This document shows positions 49,713 through 63,509 of a stretch of DNA of 64,000 bases, piece after piece (position 1 is the stretch's first letter; each line of letters opens with the position of its first letter). The stretch spans positions 3,224,001 to 3,288,000 of the forward strand of contig NC_052104.1 of assembly GCF_012273895.1 (NCBI RefSeq), in the 5' to 3' direction. Source of the DNA: Zerene cesonia (taxonomy: Eukaryota > Arthropoda > Insecta > Lepidoptera > Pieridae). The notes under the pieces were generated by a model. That model was not told the DNA's origin, did not search any database, and saw nothing but the letters and a program-made list of their open reading frames with translations. The position numbers and the translations under genes were made by a program.

Positions 49713-50456
49713 ATTCACAGTTTATTTAATCTATATACAGTAAATATATTAATGTATTAAAACTATATATAGCCGTCCAATTTGTTCTGAATATAATTAC
49801 GTACGAAAATTTCCTATTCAAACGAAATAAAGCATCGAAAATGTTCTTCAAAGTATGCATACATCATTAAAGTTTGCAAAGGAAATTCTTTGAAGAACAG
49901 GCTGGATTCTTTGAAAATTCGTCGTCATACAAAAGAGCAGTTGAGTACGGAGTGGGAAGACGTGCCTATTAAATACAATAACAATATGAAGTGCCTTTGA
50001 GGATTTAAAATTCATTACACAGGTATTACGTGTAACAGACAATTTGGAGTTTTACTCGTGCATATTGTTGACGATGGTAGCTTAGCTTCGCTTTGATATA
50101 CCGCGACACTCCGAGCAAACGATCTCATTTAATTACGCATATGTTTGGTTGTACGTTTGTTATACGTGCACACACAATAAATCACGACAATTTACTCGAT
50201 TTGAAGAAGTTAATCCATACGGTATATTCACTGGGAGAATAGGGAAATGGGCACTGTTGTACTACTTTCTACCAAAGGAACTGTTTACGCCTACATAATT
50301 TGTCGTAGAGTTCTTATATGAACTTCAAACAGTTTCATGTATTTTATTATATAATTAGGACAGCTTTTTTTCTATTCTAATTAGCAATATATGTCATTAA
50401 TCAGTACAATGTATGCTGAAAGTTAAACTTATACAAAGTCTATCTGAGACTCAGAC

Positions 50457-50484
50457 TCAGACTGATAGTCTACTATCAGTCTGA
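50457..50484. repeat. 13-bp inverted repeat with 2-nt loop
   Basis: TCAGACTGATAGT at 50457-50469, CT, then the exact reverse complement at 50472-50484. GACTCA-like tandem units lie just before it. Confidence 0.85.
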
Positions 50485-51555
50485 CTCTCTATTCTAAACA
50501 TCTAAACCAGTAAACCGATTTAAATTTGATTGGAAACAAGGACAGTTTGAGATCTAAGAAAGGATTATTTTCAACCTGGACATCCTACGCGAATTAAAGT
50601 CAAAAATTATACAATTACTATATTTAAACAAAATTTAAGCATATTTTGAAAACAGAAAAAGGATTTTAGTAATGCTTTTTATATAAAACGATTAAGTGAA
50701 TTCGTAATAGTTTAGCCAAACTAATTAAACTATTAGGTTTGAATTAAGAAAGGTCGGTTAGAGCAATTCAACACTAGGGTGAAAGGGGTATTAGCATTGA
50801 AGGCAATTTGTTCCTAATGAAATAAATAGTTCAAGGATGTGTTTATTTATTTCCAACAGACACTATTAAACCAGTGCGGATACGTAGTATAGTTAATTGT
50901 GAAAAAATCAAATATCGTATTTATAGGGAATTATAGCACTAATTTTGTTTCCACACTTTTTCACATAACCTCAAAATTTAAATATGAAAAATTGAAATTA
51001 TAGTTTTTGGATATAATTTTAATCTTTAAAAAATCACTTTATTTTACCAAATTTGACGAAAAATTGGCTGTTTATGTCCTACATACAATGCCTTTTTTCA
51101 AACTATAAATTTTTTACCTTAAATAAACCTAATATCCAAAATTTTGCGTAATTTTTTGTTTGTTTATATATCTAGAAGACTCAAATTATAATAACATGAA
51201 AGTTATAGCATCTTTGCGATAAATTAATAATAACCATATGATTCTATAAAGATAAATTTAATTCATTTAATTTGTGTTGTCATTTAATATGGTGCCATAT
51301 TTCGAGGCAGTTCTCCTGCTGCATCAAATTAAAATCAAGCAACAATTAACTTTTCTAAATCCCTTTTAATTTCAACGATTTAATGCGTTTCCACATGAAA
51401 ATTATGTAGCCTACAAAAAGCAAAACAGTGGTCAATTTAAATATTGGTTTTTATAGTTTATATAGCCTAAAAGTCTGCTAATATATTATTTTATAAATAA
51501 TTAAAACCATTATCCTTCCCAGAGCTTAAATAAATAGCAAATTTCGCCTTTCAAG

Positions 51556-51673
51556 CATTTTCTAACGAGGTTTGCGTGATAAATAAACGCTTCCGAACGT
51601 TTCTATTGAATGGATGAAATAAATTTCCATAATAATGGAAACAAAGCCACCTCGAAATCGGCGATAATTTATT
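51556..51673 (+). repeat. Paired conserved element, copy B
   Basis: Second copy of the 47273 element, in direct orientation about 4.3 kb away. Neither A tails nor flanking repeats are visible. Confidence 0.8.
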
Positions 51674-51743
51674 GTTTAAAAGTAATACATGGTACATTAC
51701 TCGTATCGTTATAAATTGATATATTAATATATACTTACTTTCC

Positions 51744-51945
51744 GCCTAGACATCGTCCGCGTAGTAATACATAAATAGAAAAAACAGATAATCTGGGGAT
51801 TCCCCATATAGTTCCCGTTGGATTTCTGGGATAAAAACTATTATTTGTCTTTTTCGGGTCTTAAACTGCATCTGTACCAAATTTCATCCAAATTGGTTCA
51901 GTTTGGGGGCGAATAAGAGACCGACAGACATACAGAGTTTTAAAT
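51744..51945 (-). mobile_element. Helitron-like element, minus orientation, degraded
   Basis: CCGCCTAGACATCGTCCGCG at the low end, ATAGTTCCCGTTGGATTTCT and TTTCATCCAAATTGGTTCAG inside, and GACCGACAGACATACAGAG at the top. The order fits the common family in reverse. Confidence 0.55.
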
Positions 51946-52145
51946 ATTAATAGAAATTGTGGTATATTAACAAAATCTTTAAATATTTTATTCGTTTAAA
52001 TAAATATGTATATTTACAAGAAATACCAATCTTAAAACTATGCTATGTAATATGTAGGAAGAATGTATTATATTATTTTCTGGTCCATATTGCTGCATAA
52101 CGCAATCTTTCTAATAGATATGAACTTCCAAGCGCTAGTAAATAT

Positions 52146-52166
52146 ATCTATCTATCTATCTATATC
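52146..52166 (+). repeat. (TCTA)n microsatellite
   Basis: About five TCTA units. Confidence 0.85.
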
Positions 52167-53099
52167 TTCTTTATTATGGTATTATATCGAAAACATTTGT
52201 GTTTTGATTTTGATTTTGATTTGAGTAAAAATTCATATATTAAATGAAAACTTTTTCTCAATTCAATTAATAGATTAATTCGTTTAATATCATGTTAAAT
52301 TAATCAAAACGGGGAAGTATTTTAATATTACAAGTTATATAAAATATATGGATATAAAGATATCATGTGTATGTGTATTACATTTATCTCCTAACAGTAT
52401 GTATCCATCATCGCGAGTTAATTATTTAATTAAATTAATAAGAATCGCGCATATTTGATATACCTTTTAATAGACGTAGGTAGGTAGTTTCGTAACTTCA
52501 AAGTTTCAATAGAAAAGACGTATGTATGAAAATAGGAAGATGGGTCTGTTATTCGATCATTTCCAACTTCCGTCAAACTTCTACGGAAATATAAAACAAA
52601 GCGTAAGGGAAATCTGTTCTCTTATAAAATATTCTTCCTCGTCCTTTTAAGGTTTCGCTAAACCAATACAGACCATTAAATTGAAAGCCAGGACCTATAT
52701 TATATTTAGGAAAATTCAAAACACATTAAGAGTATACATTCGAACACAGTCACATATTGATTCTATTGAAATGGGACCTTCAAAGTTTACAGACAATCAA
52801 TACTGTATTAATATTAGATTGAACATTATAAAGTAATTATCTTTGATGCTATTATTTCGTGGATTGATATATTTTATCGAATTGCCTTTTGGTAAACTTA
52901 ACTAATAATATGAGAAATGGTATTGTCCTGGAATTTACCCATACGTATCATTTACTGTTGTTTCTAGATAATAATAATAAGAAAGTTCTTACAAGCAGAC
53001 ATGTGTAGGGAATCGCTAGATAATATTAATTCCTAATTTTATCAGTAAATAAATCTATTTACTTGGCTTAGGCCCGTAATAGATCACTAACCGGTTAAA

Positions 53100-53300
53100 A
53101 CCCGAGATGTATAAGAGTACATGAAAACAAAAATAATAATAATAATAAAAAATTCTATATTGTACACAAATAAAGAACAATACAATAGACATAATATGAA
53201 AAGATAAGTACAGAAGGCGGTCTTATCGCTTGCAAGCGATCTCTTCCAGACAACCGAAAAGCAGAGGAAAGCTGCGAAGGAGGGGAGTGGTTGTGCACAA
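53100..53300 (-). mobile_element. LINE 3' end, minus orientation
   Basis: AAGGCGGTCTTATCGCTTGC, then AAGCGATCTCTTCCAGACAA, preceded by AATAAAGAACAATACAATAG. It belongs to the 18885 family. The two minus-strand ORFs of 69 and 78 codons here come from the repeat. Confidence 0.72.
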
Positions 53301-53325
53301 GATAGAAATATACAATTACACATAT

Positions 53326-53372
53326 ATCATATATATACATACATACATATATACATACATACATATATACCT
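53326..53372 (+). repeat. ATAC / ATAT microsatellite
   Basis: Interrupted ATACATAC and ATATAT units. Confidence 0.85.
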
Positions 53373-56300
53373 ACTTATGTATATAGGAAAAAAAAAGAAA
53401 ATATAATACAATTAACATATATATCATTAATTAACAGATATATTTCTTTCAGTAAAAAAATGGGTCTTATCGATTTACCTACCTTTTGAAAATATATACT
53501 TTCGAGTCGTTAGTATAAGTATTTATATAGTCGTTAGTCTTATCGGTTTGGGTGTTTACCTTTTACTAAATGATAAATGTTATAAACAGTCTTAACATTA
53601 ACAATCAATATCATGATGACAAATATGTAGTTTAATTGTATACGTGGTAACAGTTAAAGCATGATGATGAGTGTTAGAAAATATTAAAATTTGTATAAAA
53701 AATGTTGGTATGAACAGATATTAAACTATGTTCTAATAATTTTAGAAATGCCGATCACATTGACGTTTCATTTTGTGATAGACTTGTTTACTATTTCATA
53801 ATCACATCAGCCACGCACCAGTAGCAACTGAATACATATAATATGTGCTTGTATAACAGTTTGTGTTGGCTTGACCAAATATCCGAGGTAAACCGAGAAG
53901 CACCTGAAATTTTTGCGTGATATTATGAACCCTGATTAGATATTTCCTACGGATACTTGCTGTATAAAGAGCTGTTTATTACATTTTAATATGATACCAA
54001 CGTAATTGTATAATGATGATTAATTATGTATTTCAATAAATGGATTACTGCTTTTAAATGTTACGACCAAAGACGAACACCTCAAGCCAATTAAAAACCT
54101 AATTCAACCACACTACGTAGAAAAAAGAAATGTTCATTTTGATAAATATCGCACTAACAATATTGTAAGCCTGTAAGCAAACGTCGTCTATTTAACGGAC
54201 AATACACCCCATTTCCTTTCATATCTCTCTCCTTGAGATTTCAAGTAAAAACAATGAAGATACTCAAAGGGACTCTGTCTGTACAGTAACTGTGTTGAGG
54301 GTGTCGAATTCAAAATGACAGTTGCCACGATGTATATATAATATAAACAGTATACTACATAGTATACGACGTATATATATTATACTCGTATACGCGTCCT
54401 TTGAATCATTTGGTGAAAAGATTATAACAATATATCCTTTTCAAACAATTTGAGTCGATCTTAGTCATGTCCTCAGGATATAATGCTGTATGAGTGAAAA
54501 GCAATGTTTTCTTATCCTATGTAGTACTTTCCTGTGTTTGTTTTATCATGTTATAAAACTAAAAGATATAATCCATCTGTAGATAAACGGATAGCAATTT
54601 TACTTAACAATTGTTACTGTATCTTTGTATTGTATCTTAACTAAGTCACCCCGTGACCCCGCTCGGTGTAAATGTTTAAACATCTCGTCTCGTTTAATTT
54701 ATTAAAAAGTTTTTCCTCTTCCAGATCCTTTCCTTCCACTAGATCCTATTCAATCCAATTTTATATAAGCTTCTCCCACGACATACAACCGAAAATAAGT
54801 TGTAGACGCTTTACGTGACAAGGGTCGCTGTTCGATTGTCTTTTCTTACTGAAAACTAAAATCATCACATATTATCTACAATCGATTTACAATCTGTCTT
54901 TAGATTGTTTTATTAAAAACATTTCCCTGTACGCTTTTTACATTAATTATAGTTTTGTCAATAGCTTGTAATATTGTTATGTATTATGAAATAGTATTAA
55001 TTGTCAAAAACTATCTATTATCTAGACCAAATGTTCCACTTTTGGAAAATCTTACAAAATATTATATACTTTGTCAATCATACATTATTTCAAACTCAAC
55101 GAGTATAGAAACATTGGTATAAAGTCATTAACTTTTAAGCTCGATTAAATGTATGAACACGTATGAATGCTGCTAAATAACCCTCCGTATAATGACATAA
55201 CCGTGACATGTGACGTTAAGCGTCAAACTTGTTCCAAGGACATCGACAACAATGAGTCTGTTTAGTTAAGATGAGGTAATATTATAAGTTATACGACTTG
55301 CCATCGTTTGAAGTGAAACAGATGTTGTCTAAAAATGATTTCATGTTGTGTTCCGATATGCAAGTGAATATTATTATTTGGAAAACGAAAAACGTTAGAT
55401 TTGAATTGTTTGAAGTATTTCTTGCATCACTAAAATTTTTATAGATTGATTAAAAATGTTTAAATGTCATACTATATAAAATTTTATAAATTTAAGGAAT
55501 TTGGTAATGTTGTTTATATATTTTTATTTAAGCAAAATTATAAATTAAATTGTTTATTTTATTATAAAAACTATTTATATTATAAATATTATTCCTTGCA
55601 TAATGGTTTACATTTGTCACAGATATTAAAAAAGGAAAACCTAGACTAAAATACAATACAATAAACTTATTAGTTTCCTTCAACACTTTTGTTTTCACTT
55701 GATAAATTCACAAGTTAACTGTATGCACTAAAGCTGAGCTTACAATATTCATGTAATGCTCGTAAGCTATTACCCTTGTGTGCTATGCCTTACGTGACTT
55801 CGAAGTAATGTTATCAGACTACCTGCCACGCTTTAAGCTAATATTTAAACTTTATAAGAATAATCATATGACCAACTTTTATGGTTAAATTGCGATACAA
55901 AATATTTTCGGATTACAATAAACACGATTATATAATGAGTGTACATATATGACATTAATTAAAAAAATAATTTAATTTAACAGCAAACAATAAACAAATA
56001 ATAAATACCTCTTAAAATCTCCTAACCCTCTGTTAAATAACTTTTAAAGCCTTCTAACAAATCCTTTAAAGTAGACACTTCACTTCGAAATACTTAATGA
56101 AAGAGTTTCAATTCGAATTTAAACTTATTAATGGACCTTATACTCATTACAACAAGTACATACTTAAATGTCTGTAAAGTTCTACATAATGTTTTGATCA
56201 TTTGATATATAAGAATTGTGAAACACTTCGTAGCAACGTCACGCGTAGCCCCGCTACGAAATTGCCGTCCGCCCACTTTTATATGGCGCGTAGCACTGAA

Positions 56301-59300
56301 TATATTTTTATGTACGTATACCATATTAGTTGGTATTTCGTTTCTGCCTTTTTCATGCCATAATAAAGGTCGAGGAGTGGAAAAACTAGCTGCTAATTAG
56401 ATATCATCTTAGAGCTCTAGCGTAATTCTTTAACGTAATTTATAGAGTCAGCTTGAGTATTTTATCTTGAATACTACAACTAGAGTAGAGGTAATTAAGC
56501 GGTATATAACAGAGTTTTTGACGAATTTATATACTTTTAATTGTGCGTGGATAGAACAACATAAGCTAGTACGACTTTCTACTGAGTTCCAATGAATATA
56601 TTGACGGATAATTTTTGATTTTCTTATACTTTTGTGACTATGAAAAATAAATTATCAATTAGTTTCAGCAGAGGTTGATGATCGCCTTCAACGCAAAAGT
56701 TACAGGTACACACTTTTCAAAAAATAACACATGAACTAGGCAGTGAAACTTCAACTAACTCTTTCGCCCACATAATCTCTTGAATACATAAACATTCATT
56801 CAAGTGGGCTTCATTTAGAAGGGCTTTACTAACATGGCATGCTAGCCACAATATCACACTATATTTGAATGTCATACATCATAATAGCTATCAAATCTGA
56901 TAATACTGTTATCAATGTATTACAAATTGAGTTATCCTGCACGGTGTAGATGACATAGCTCACCCATATTCATTACGAGAGCCATTCATAGTATGCAGCT
57001 TATGTCCAAGCATATATTATCCGCAATTGCGTATGCATGCTGATTATGTTTGTCAACATATATTTACTGAGAGCTTAAACAGCAAGCACTAATTGAAATT
57101 ACACTAACAAACACGATACCTTGGCCGTCCATTGGGACACGTGTAGCGTAGTATATCAGAGATGGCTACTTGTAATATCGTAATCGATTGTATGCTTTAA
57201 TACCCAAAGAGAAATATGTGATATGATACATTTTACTGAAAAGTTACTCTTAAGTTATTTACTATTAATTTATTTTTTTTTTATTTTAAAATTGTTTTAT
57301 TCTTTTTACATAAAGCTTATTTTTTCTTCAATTAAATGAGCATCACGTACGTACATTAAAATACAAAAAGTATGACAAATATCTAAAAATATTACACATG
57401 TGAGATCTCAGTAGCTACAAGTTCTATAATCCGATATAAGCACCTATTTTTATCAGGCTTACACCCGTGTAAGTTCCTTACATTCGATTAATTCTGTATT
57501 GAAAATTAAAATATAGATATTATCTACTAGAAAATATTCTATTAATATCTTAAGAAACATACTTCATAAAATATTTAAATGTACAGTTAACTATATCGAA
57601 CAAAAAAATTTGTAGAGCTTTGTCATATTTATGATACTCGTATTAAGGACCTATCAGTTGTTCTGCCGCATATGTGTACTCGTAAGATCTTGCATTATTT
57701 TGATGGCTAAAATTTTGCTTAAAACGCAAAAATCAACACAAACTTTTCATTGTACTCTGTTTTTATTTTAAAACACTGAATTCAATTTAAACCAATATTT
57801 ATATCAACGCCAGTGCTAGAATTTAATTTTGAGGTTATAAAAGTGATACAAAAATAACGTAGCAGTTATTTTCCGCGCGCAACTTTTGACAACACACACA
57901 ACGATGTACTCAGTTCTGTGGCAAGACTCCAGTGTAGCAGACGTTAGAACATCTGGCACATAACCTAATAACGTACCAATATCGTGCCAACATACTTAAT
58001 AAAACAATACGCATGTAGCAAACACAGAACTGCTTTGGAAATGCACTTTTAATGTGCACGAATAACACTAAAGATGACGTGAGGTCGTAACGTTTTTAAC
58101 AGTAAAATCGTGACGAGTTGTTCTTCTGTTAAGGGATATTCTAGAGTTTTTACGATTAGTTGCTTCCCTTACTAATAAAATTAAATTATATAACAAGATC
58201 CCTTCCACTCGAAGATTACTTTATACAATTAGAATATTCATTTACGATTTGGTAAGTTATCATTCTTATTTTCAAACTTTTCTCATCCATTGAACGATAT
58301 ATCATTTCAAACTATATTCGAGCGGCCAATAAGTAATAATTGGCAGCTTTACTCTTTGTCATAGCTCAAATGCTCCATCAATTATCCACATAAAATCTCC
58401 CAATTAATCTTAGTAATAAATCTAACAAACATACTTTAAACGGAGCACTATTTAATTTGTTTTAAAAAAGAGTGGTAAAAATTAATAGATATTACTGAAA
58501 AAATATTGACTAAGAAACTTTATATTTGCTCAATTATTTTTTAATAAATCGCTGTTCGACATAAAAGTTTAATGAAGATTTCAAATTAACGTTGTACAAT
58601 TATGCTACAAGATAGATTTTTTCTTTCATTTATTCTGGAATTCTGGAACCTCTATATTAATTAACTGCTGGTAAATGAGGATACGTCAAATATAGTTAAG
58701 ATTAATCAAGAACGAAATCGATCTTGAAGTGTAATTAATAACTATTAATATGAACGAACTCCTCTTCAAAGCACAACTTACGGGAAAGTTGCCCCAAATT
58801 AGATGGAACAAAAAATCTGAATGCATAGTATTCAATACCTTATGCCCCTGAACAATTTTCACCTCTCCATCACGCCCCAACTTCCAAAAATATCCAATAA
58901 ATGTAAGGTACTTGGAAACCAATATATTAGACAATCCCAAATGCGCATAAAAAGCTCGCGCATCAGACGTCGCGTCGAGACATTTCCGTCCAATTGAGTT
59001 GGGTCGGCTCTCTTGGAAATGGGCTGCCATCGCCAATACGAAAGATGTGTGTGGAAGCTAGTTTGCAAACCTATGATAAAAGACATCCAAACAAATGAGC
59101 CTTGTCACGATAACAATGAAAACGTTCCAGCCCTTTGTTTTGGGTAAATGTTTTTCTAAGCAATTTATCATAATTAAAATGGCTGAGGGAGATAAGGGAA
59201 ACAAATTATTGTTGATACAGATCCACCAAAAGCATGTAGCTGTTAATTCGAATTTAAAATATTTTCACTCGTGAAATGTGATATTACTCACAAAAACAAA

Positions 59301-60566
59301 TTCTACGAATTGTGTAATCCCACAACTTTCATAGAATTTCAATTTAATATACAGACTTGACTTCATGTTACTGACAAAGAATGATCCTAAAAAGCTTTAA
59401 TTTTATATATTCACATTGTTCGTATGACACCGTCATCCTATCTCACTCATACTTGACCGATTTTTATAAAACGCGACATTTTCATATAATATGTCTGTCC
59501 CTATAGGATTCTTATAAAACTTAAGTGGGTTTTGGAAAAGATCGCTGTTTTTCTCTATGAAAGTGTTGTTCGTAATTTATTATGGTAAAAAACTACATTT
59601 GTTAAAGACTAGTAGACAAACCATCCAAAACAATCAAACATGAATTTTTCGATAATGTTATGATATAAAGGTATTTGTGAGACAACGTAATAACACTAGT
59701 TTATTAAATAAATCAGTCTTGGTGTCAGAAAACAATAAGAAGCACATTATCTAATGTAGGAATATTGAATATAGATTTGCGTATAACATTTTCGTGACAG
59801 AAAAAAGTATTATAATTTACAGACAGTAAAGTTTATTAACAGTACAAGTTAGGATGCTACATATTGGCTTGGTTCACATCGTTTCTGTTTTTATTAAAAG
59901 TTATTATGAACGTATTTACTTTTTGATTTCACGAACGTATTTTGATTTCAAATGAACGGATATCAATAGTAAAATTTTCTCAAGAACTTCCACTTCACTT
60001 CGCTAAGAAGCCACAAATAAAAAGTTCAATGGAATGATACACCTCATTCCTCATAATAAAATACGATGCTTAAAATATTCATGTACATGAAATAAATACT
60101 AGCTTAAGTATTTTTCTTGTTTCACAGTTAACCTATGAACTTCTGGGTCACCTAAACTCGAAAGTCGTTTGGTTTTTAATCAGAAAAACTAGCCATCTGG
60201 GAAATTCTTGTTCGATACTAGAGACAGGAATAGTTCCTTCTTTGTTAGTGTTTTTCTTAACTATTTTTATAAGAGCGAGACCTGTGTACACTGTGAAGAT
60301 AGCAAGATTCTTATTAGGAGTTTTCTTGTTTTGATTGCTTAGTGTTCTCCGGATATTCGAGTTAAATTGAAAGCAATTGAATGAAGAAAGAAAATATATT
60401 AATACTTTAATATTATGCATGATTGATATAAAGTATTATCGGCTTACGTAACTTATGGTTTATGTAATTTTGAAAATTTAAAATATACGTTAATTACAGT
60501 TTTTGACCGATTATTGTGTTGAAGACAGATATAGATACAAGATTTGTTAAGAACTAAGCAGTAAGC

Positions 60567-60609
60567 TGGACGTTAAGACGTTGGACGTTAACACGTTGGA
60601 CGTTAACAA
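60567..60609 (+). repeat. Tandem repeat, 15 bp x 2.9
   Basis: TGGACGTTAAGACGT, TGGACGTTAACACGT and TGGACGTTAACAA follow one another. GTTAAC is a palindromic core. Confidence 0.9.
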
Positions 60610-60807
60610 TAAATTGATTTTCTTTCCTACTACCGTACTCTTGGCTATATCCCGTCTATTTTCCTGACATATTCCCGAGTATTTTTTTTGATATCAAAAC
60701 TAGCATCCCCCTGGAGTCACCTGTTCTTAAGCAATCACTGCCGCTCATAATCTTTTGCTTAGATAATGTCTGTACGAATATTTTGTCAGCTAAAAACATA
60801 ATGAAAA

Positions 60808-60930
60808 TAAGATAAAGAAAGGATTGACGAGAGGAATATAGGAATGGAAAGATTGACGAAAAACATACGTTCCAACGAACTAAACAAGCAGCTAGGCTAC
60901 TATTTCACGCTGGTTTTCTCTGAATTTTCG
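60808..60930 (-). mobile_element. Internal fragment of the TGATGGTAAGCG retroelement family
   Basis: AAGAAAGGATTGACGAGAGG and CTATTTCACGCTGGTTTTCT correspond to the body of the copy at 36706. Both ends are missing. The 64-codon open frame at 60844-61038 overlaps it and is not regarded as a gene. Confidence 0.55.
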
Positions 60931-61849
60931 CCGACATTTTTTGTGAGATCCTTGTATGAAACAACGCAAGCTGAGGAAAGCAAATCCGAATCACTATTAA
61001 ATATTCATTTAAAATCGGAGTCTACTGACTGTTTTTAAGCAGCTTGGCGGATGTCACGTATCTGCACATATATTGTGATTACCGCCGCTTACAGCGCTGT
61101 AAATCATGGCGGTTCCGTGCACGTTAGCTTAGTTCCGCTGAATATTAATGACACCACTAATGAGAGGCTACCCGTGAAATTATATTTATGTCTTACTTCC
61201 TTTGTTTGTTAATATTTATTTATGCTAAATTGCCTCTTGTCCGTTTATCCCGAATTAAGGACATACGTTTTATGCTATTGTTTTGTTTTGTATATAATCT
61301 TAGGTCTTAAGCCCTCTGCGCAATCTAGTCCATTGCCTTTAAATAGTCCATTATCTCCCCTTTGAGTCTGTTTGTATAAAATTTATCTATAACATAAACT
61401 AAACGCATATATAATTGCAATTACACGCTAATATAACAATATAACACGACTACAAATTACTAATTGTCCACAATATTTGTCAATAAAGTAGAGCCAAGGG
61501 AAATCAGTCGACAACAGTACGTGTTAATGAAAAAAACATCAAACACGGAAAAAGATTGAAAAGAATCGGGAGCAATATCAATTAGTTTATTCATTTAAGT
61601 GTAAACTGAACATTGCATAACATTTGTATAGTTGTAATTGGTATAAATGCTTATGAATCTCCTAAATGATAGCTGTTTTTATGTAATAATTAATGTCGAA
61701 GAATTAGTTCATTCCATGATAATTTGCGAATTTTAACCGCGGTAAAAACTAGCATTTGTACTCTTACTATGTCCAGAAACAAAGATCATGGTCAAAAATC
61801 CCTCCATCGATGATACAGATACGCACAAAATACAACAACAACGCTTGTA

Positions 61850-62030
61850 CTAGCTAGTTTTCCAATCGCGGCTTCGCAAGCGTAGTTAAAAGAAAACCCG
61901 AAACGTTGCTGATAAAAACTATTCTTTGTTCCTTTTCAGGTCTCAAGATACTATCTTCTAGCCAAATTTTATCCAAATCAGTTACGTGGTTGAGGCGTGA
62001 AGTGACAGATAGAGTTACATCACATTCATT
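61850..62030 (-). mobile_element. Helitron-like element, minus orientation, degraded
   Basis: CTAGCTAGTTTTCCAATCGC, GCTTCGCAAGCG, GATAAAAACTATTCTTTGTT and GTGACAGATAGAGTTACAT occur in the order expected for a reversed copy. Confidence 0.55.
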
Positions 62031-62339
62031 TTATTAATAAAATTATTTAGTAAAGATTAGTAACAATTAGCTTTAGTAAACTGCATGAATTTCCAATTCT
62101 ATCATACAATATGCCACGTTAACAGCCAATGAAATCGGAGCTAAGTTTGCTTCAATTTAAATGTCTGTTTTGTGTGAGGATGTGGATTAACTCTTAGGCG
62201 CACGAGCGTGACCTAATTCATGCCATAGTTCAATTTATAACGTCAATTACCTAATTATAGTTTCCTAAGTGTTGAACATTGATTATTCTAAAAAATACAG
62301 ATTAAATTGGTATCTTAACATATGACTTAATAAATAAAA

Positions 62340-62420
62340 ATTTATTTATTTATTTATCCAAATCACATGCCATTACAGGTTACAACCCAATGCGACAGCG
62401 ACTTAACAACGAAAGTATGT
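62340..62420 (-). mobile_element. Probable reversed retroelement tail
   Basis: A TTTATTTATTTATTTATCC run leads to CACATGCCATTACAGGTTAC, the look of a reversed LINE 3' end with an (AAAT)n tail. Confidence 0.4.
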
Positions 62421-63329
62421 AAGATTTCTTTTACAACTAAACCTAAGTAATTATCTAACTAATAATGATTATAACATATTATATATATCAAAACCCGTTA
62501 AAAGTGAAATAGAAGAGAATTTGAGTATTAAACAAGCAAAGCAAAATAATAGTTCTATTGTTACTCCTTGTTTATTAAAGACTGGCCAGATCATCATATA
62601 ATTATGCTAATAATGAAGACTGTACAAAATATGTTGCTGAATCTCTCCGCTTAACAAACCATTCATTATTATTCGCCACAAATTAGTTCCCCAAGGAAAT
62701 CATTAATATGGATCAGACTTGAAAGGCTTACTATAAATATTAAACAGAAAAATGGATTTGCGATATTTATTCTAGAATGTGGGACTTTAATATATTAGAT
62801 TAAATTACACTTATCATTCTGTAATAATTAATGTCTTTTATTGATGTAATATGTAGTCTTATTGATTTTATTACAAAAGAAACGGACTATTTTAATGAAG
62901 TTTGATACGTAAAATTTCTTAAAGAGAACACCATTTTTTTATGAATGGGTTTTAATCTCTATGTAAGAGGATATTGTCATTACATGATGGAAGTTACATT
63001 ATAAGTTTTTCTTTTCAATAAATTAAATTACGCATCACTTTGTGTTTTGTTTTTTTATCAAATTACTATGTGGGATTAGCAAAGTTTCAGTACAATGTGA
63101 TAAATTATTAAGAACGTAAAGAATTATATACACTTTATAATTATAAATTACGTAAATATAATAATCATATAAATTCATAAATTATAATGAACAAAATGAG
63201 CCAAAATCCATTTAAACTAGCTTTACTTATTGTAAAATGTAGAAAAAATATTCCTTTTACACGTCAATATGAAATTTCTATTAGAAAAAAATATACATAA
63301 TTTTAATTCTGTATAAAACGCAAATGTGT

Positions 63330-63509
63330 CCGACTGATCTATCATGGCCATCCCAAACTACTTGACCGATCGGGCTTAAATTTGGCATGTAGATAGCTAT
63401 TATGATTAAGACATTCGTTAAGAAATGATTTTGATAAATTCTGTACCTCACAGTTTGTATCATGCAAATTTAGTTCAACAACGAGGGTAAAACTGCGGAC
63501 AATAGCTAG
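63330..63509 (+). mobile_element. Helitron-like element
   Basis: CTTGACCGATCGGGCTTAAA, TTTGGCATGTAGATAGCTAT and an end AATAGCTAG before a T. The overlapping minus-strand ORF is not a gene. Confidence 0.55.

Noticed and set aside
56235..56270. CGTAGCCCCGCTACG hairpin
   Set aside because: Only a 6-bp stem; possibly a repeat remnant, but not enough to name or rank.
58700..59036. The 116-codon minus ORF as a real protein gene
   Set aside because: No recognisable domain, overlapped by a second open frame; kept only as a possible transcript-start area.
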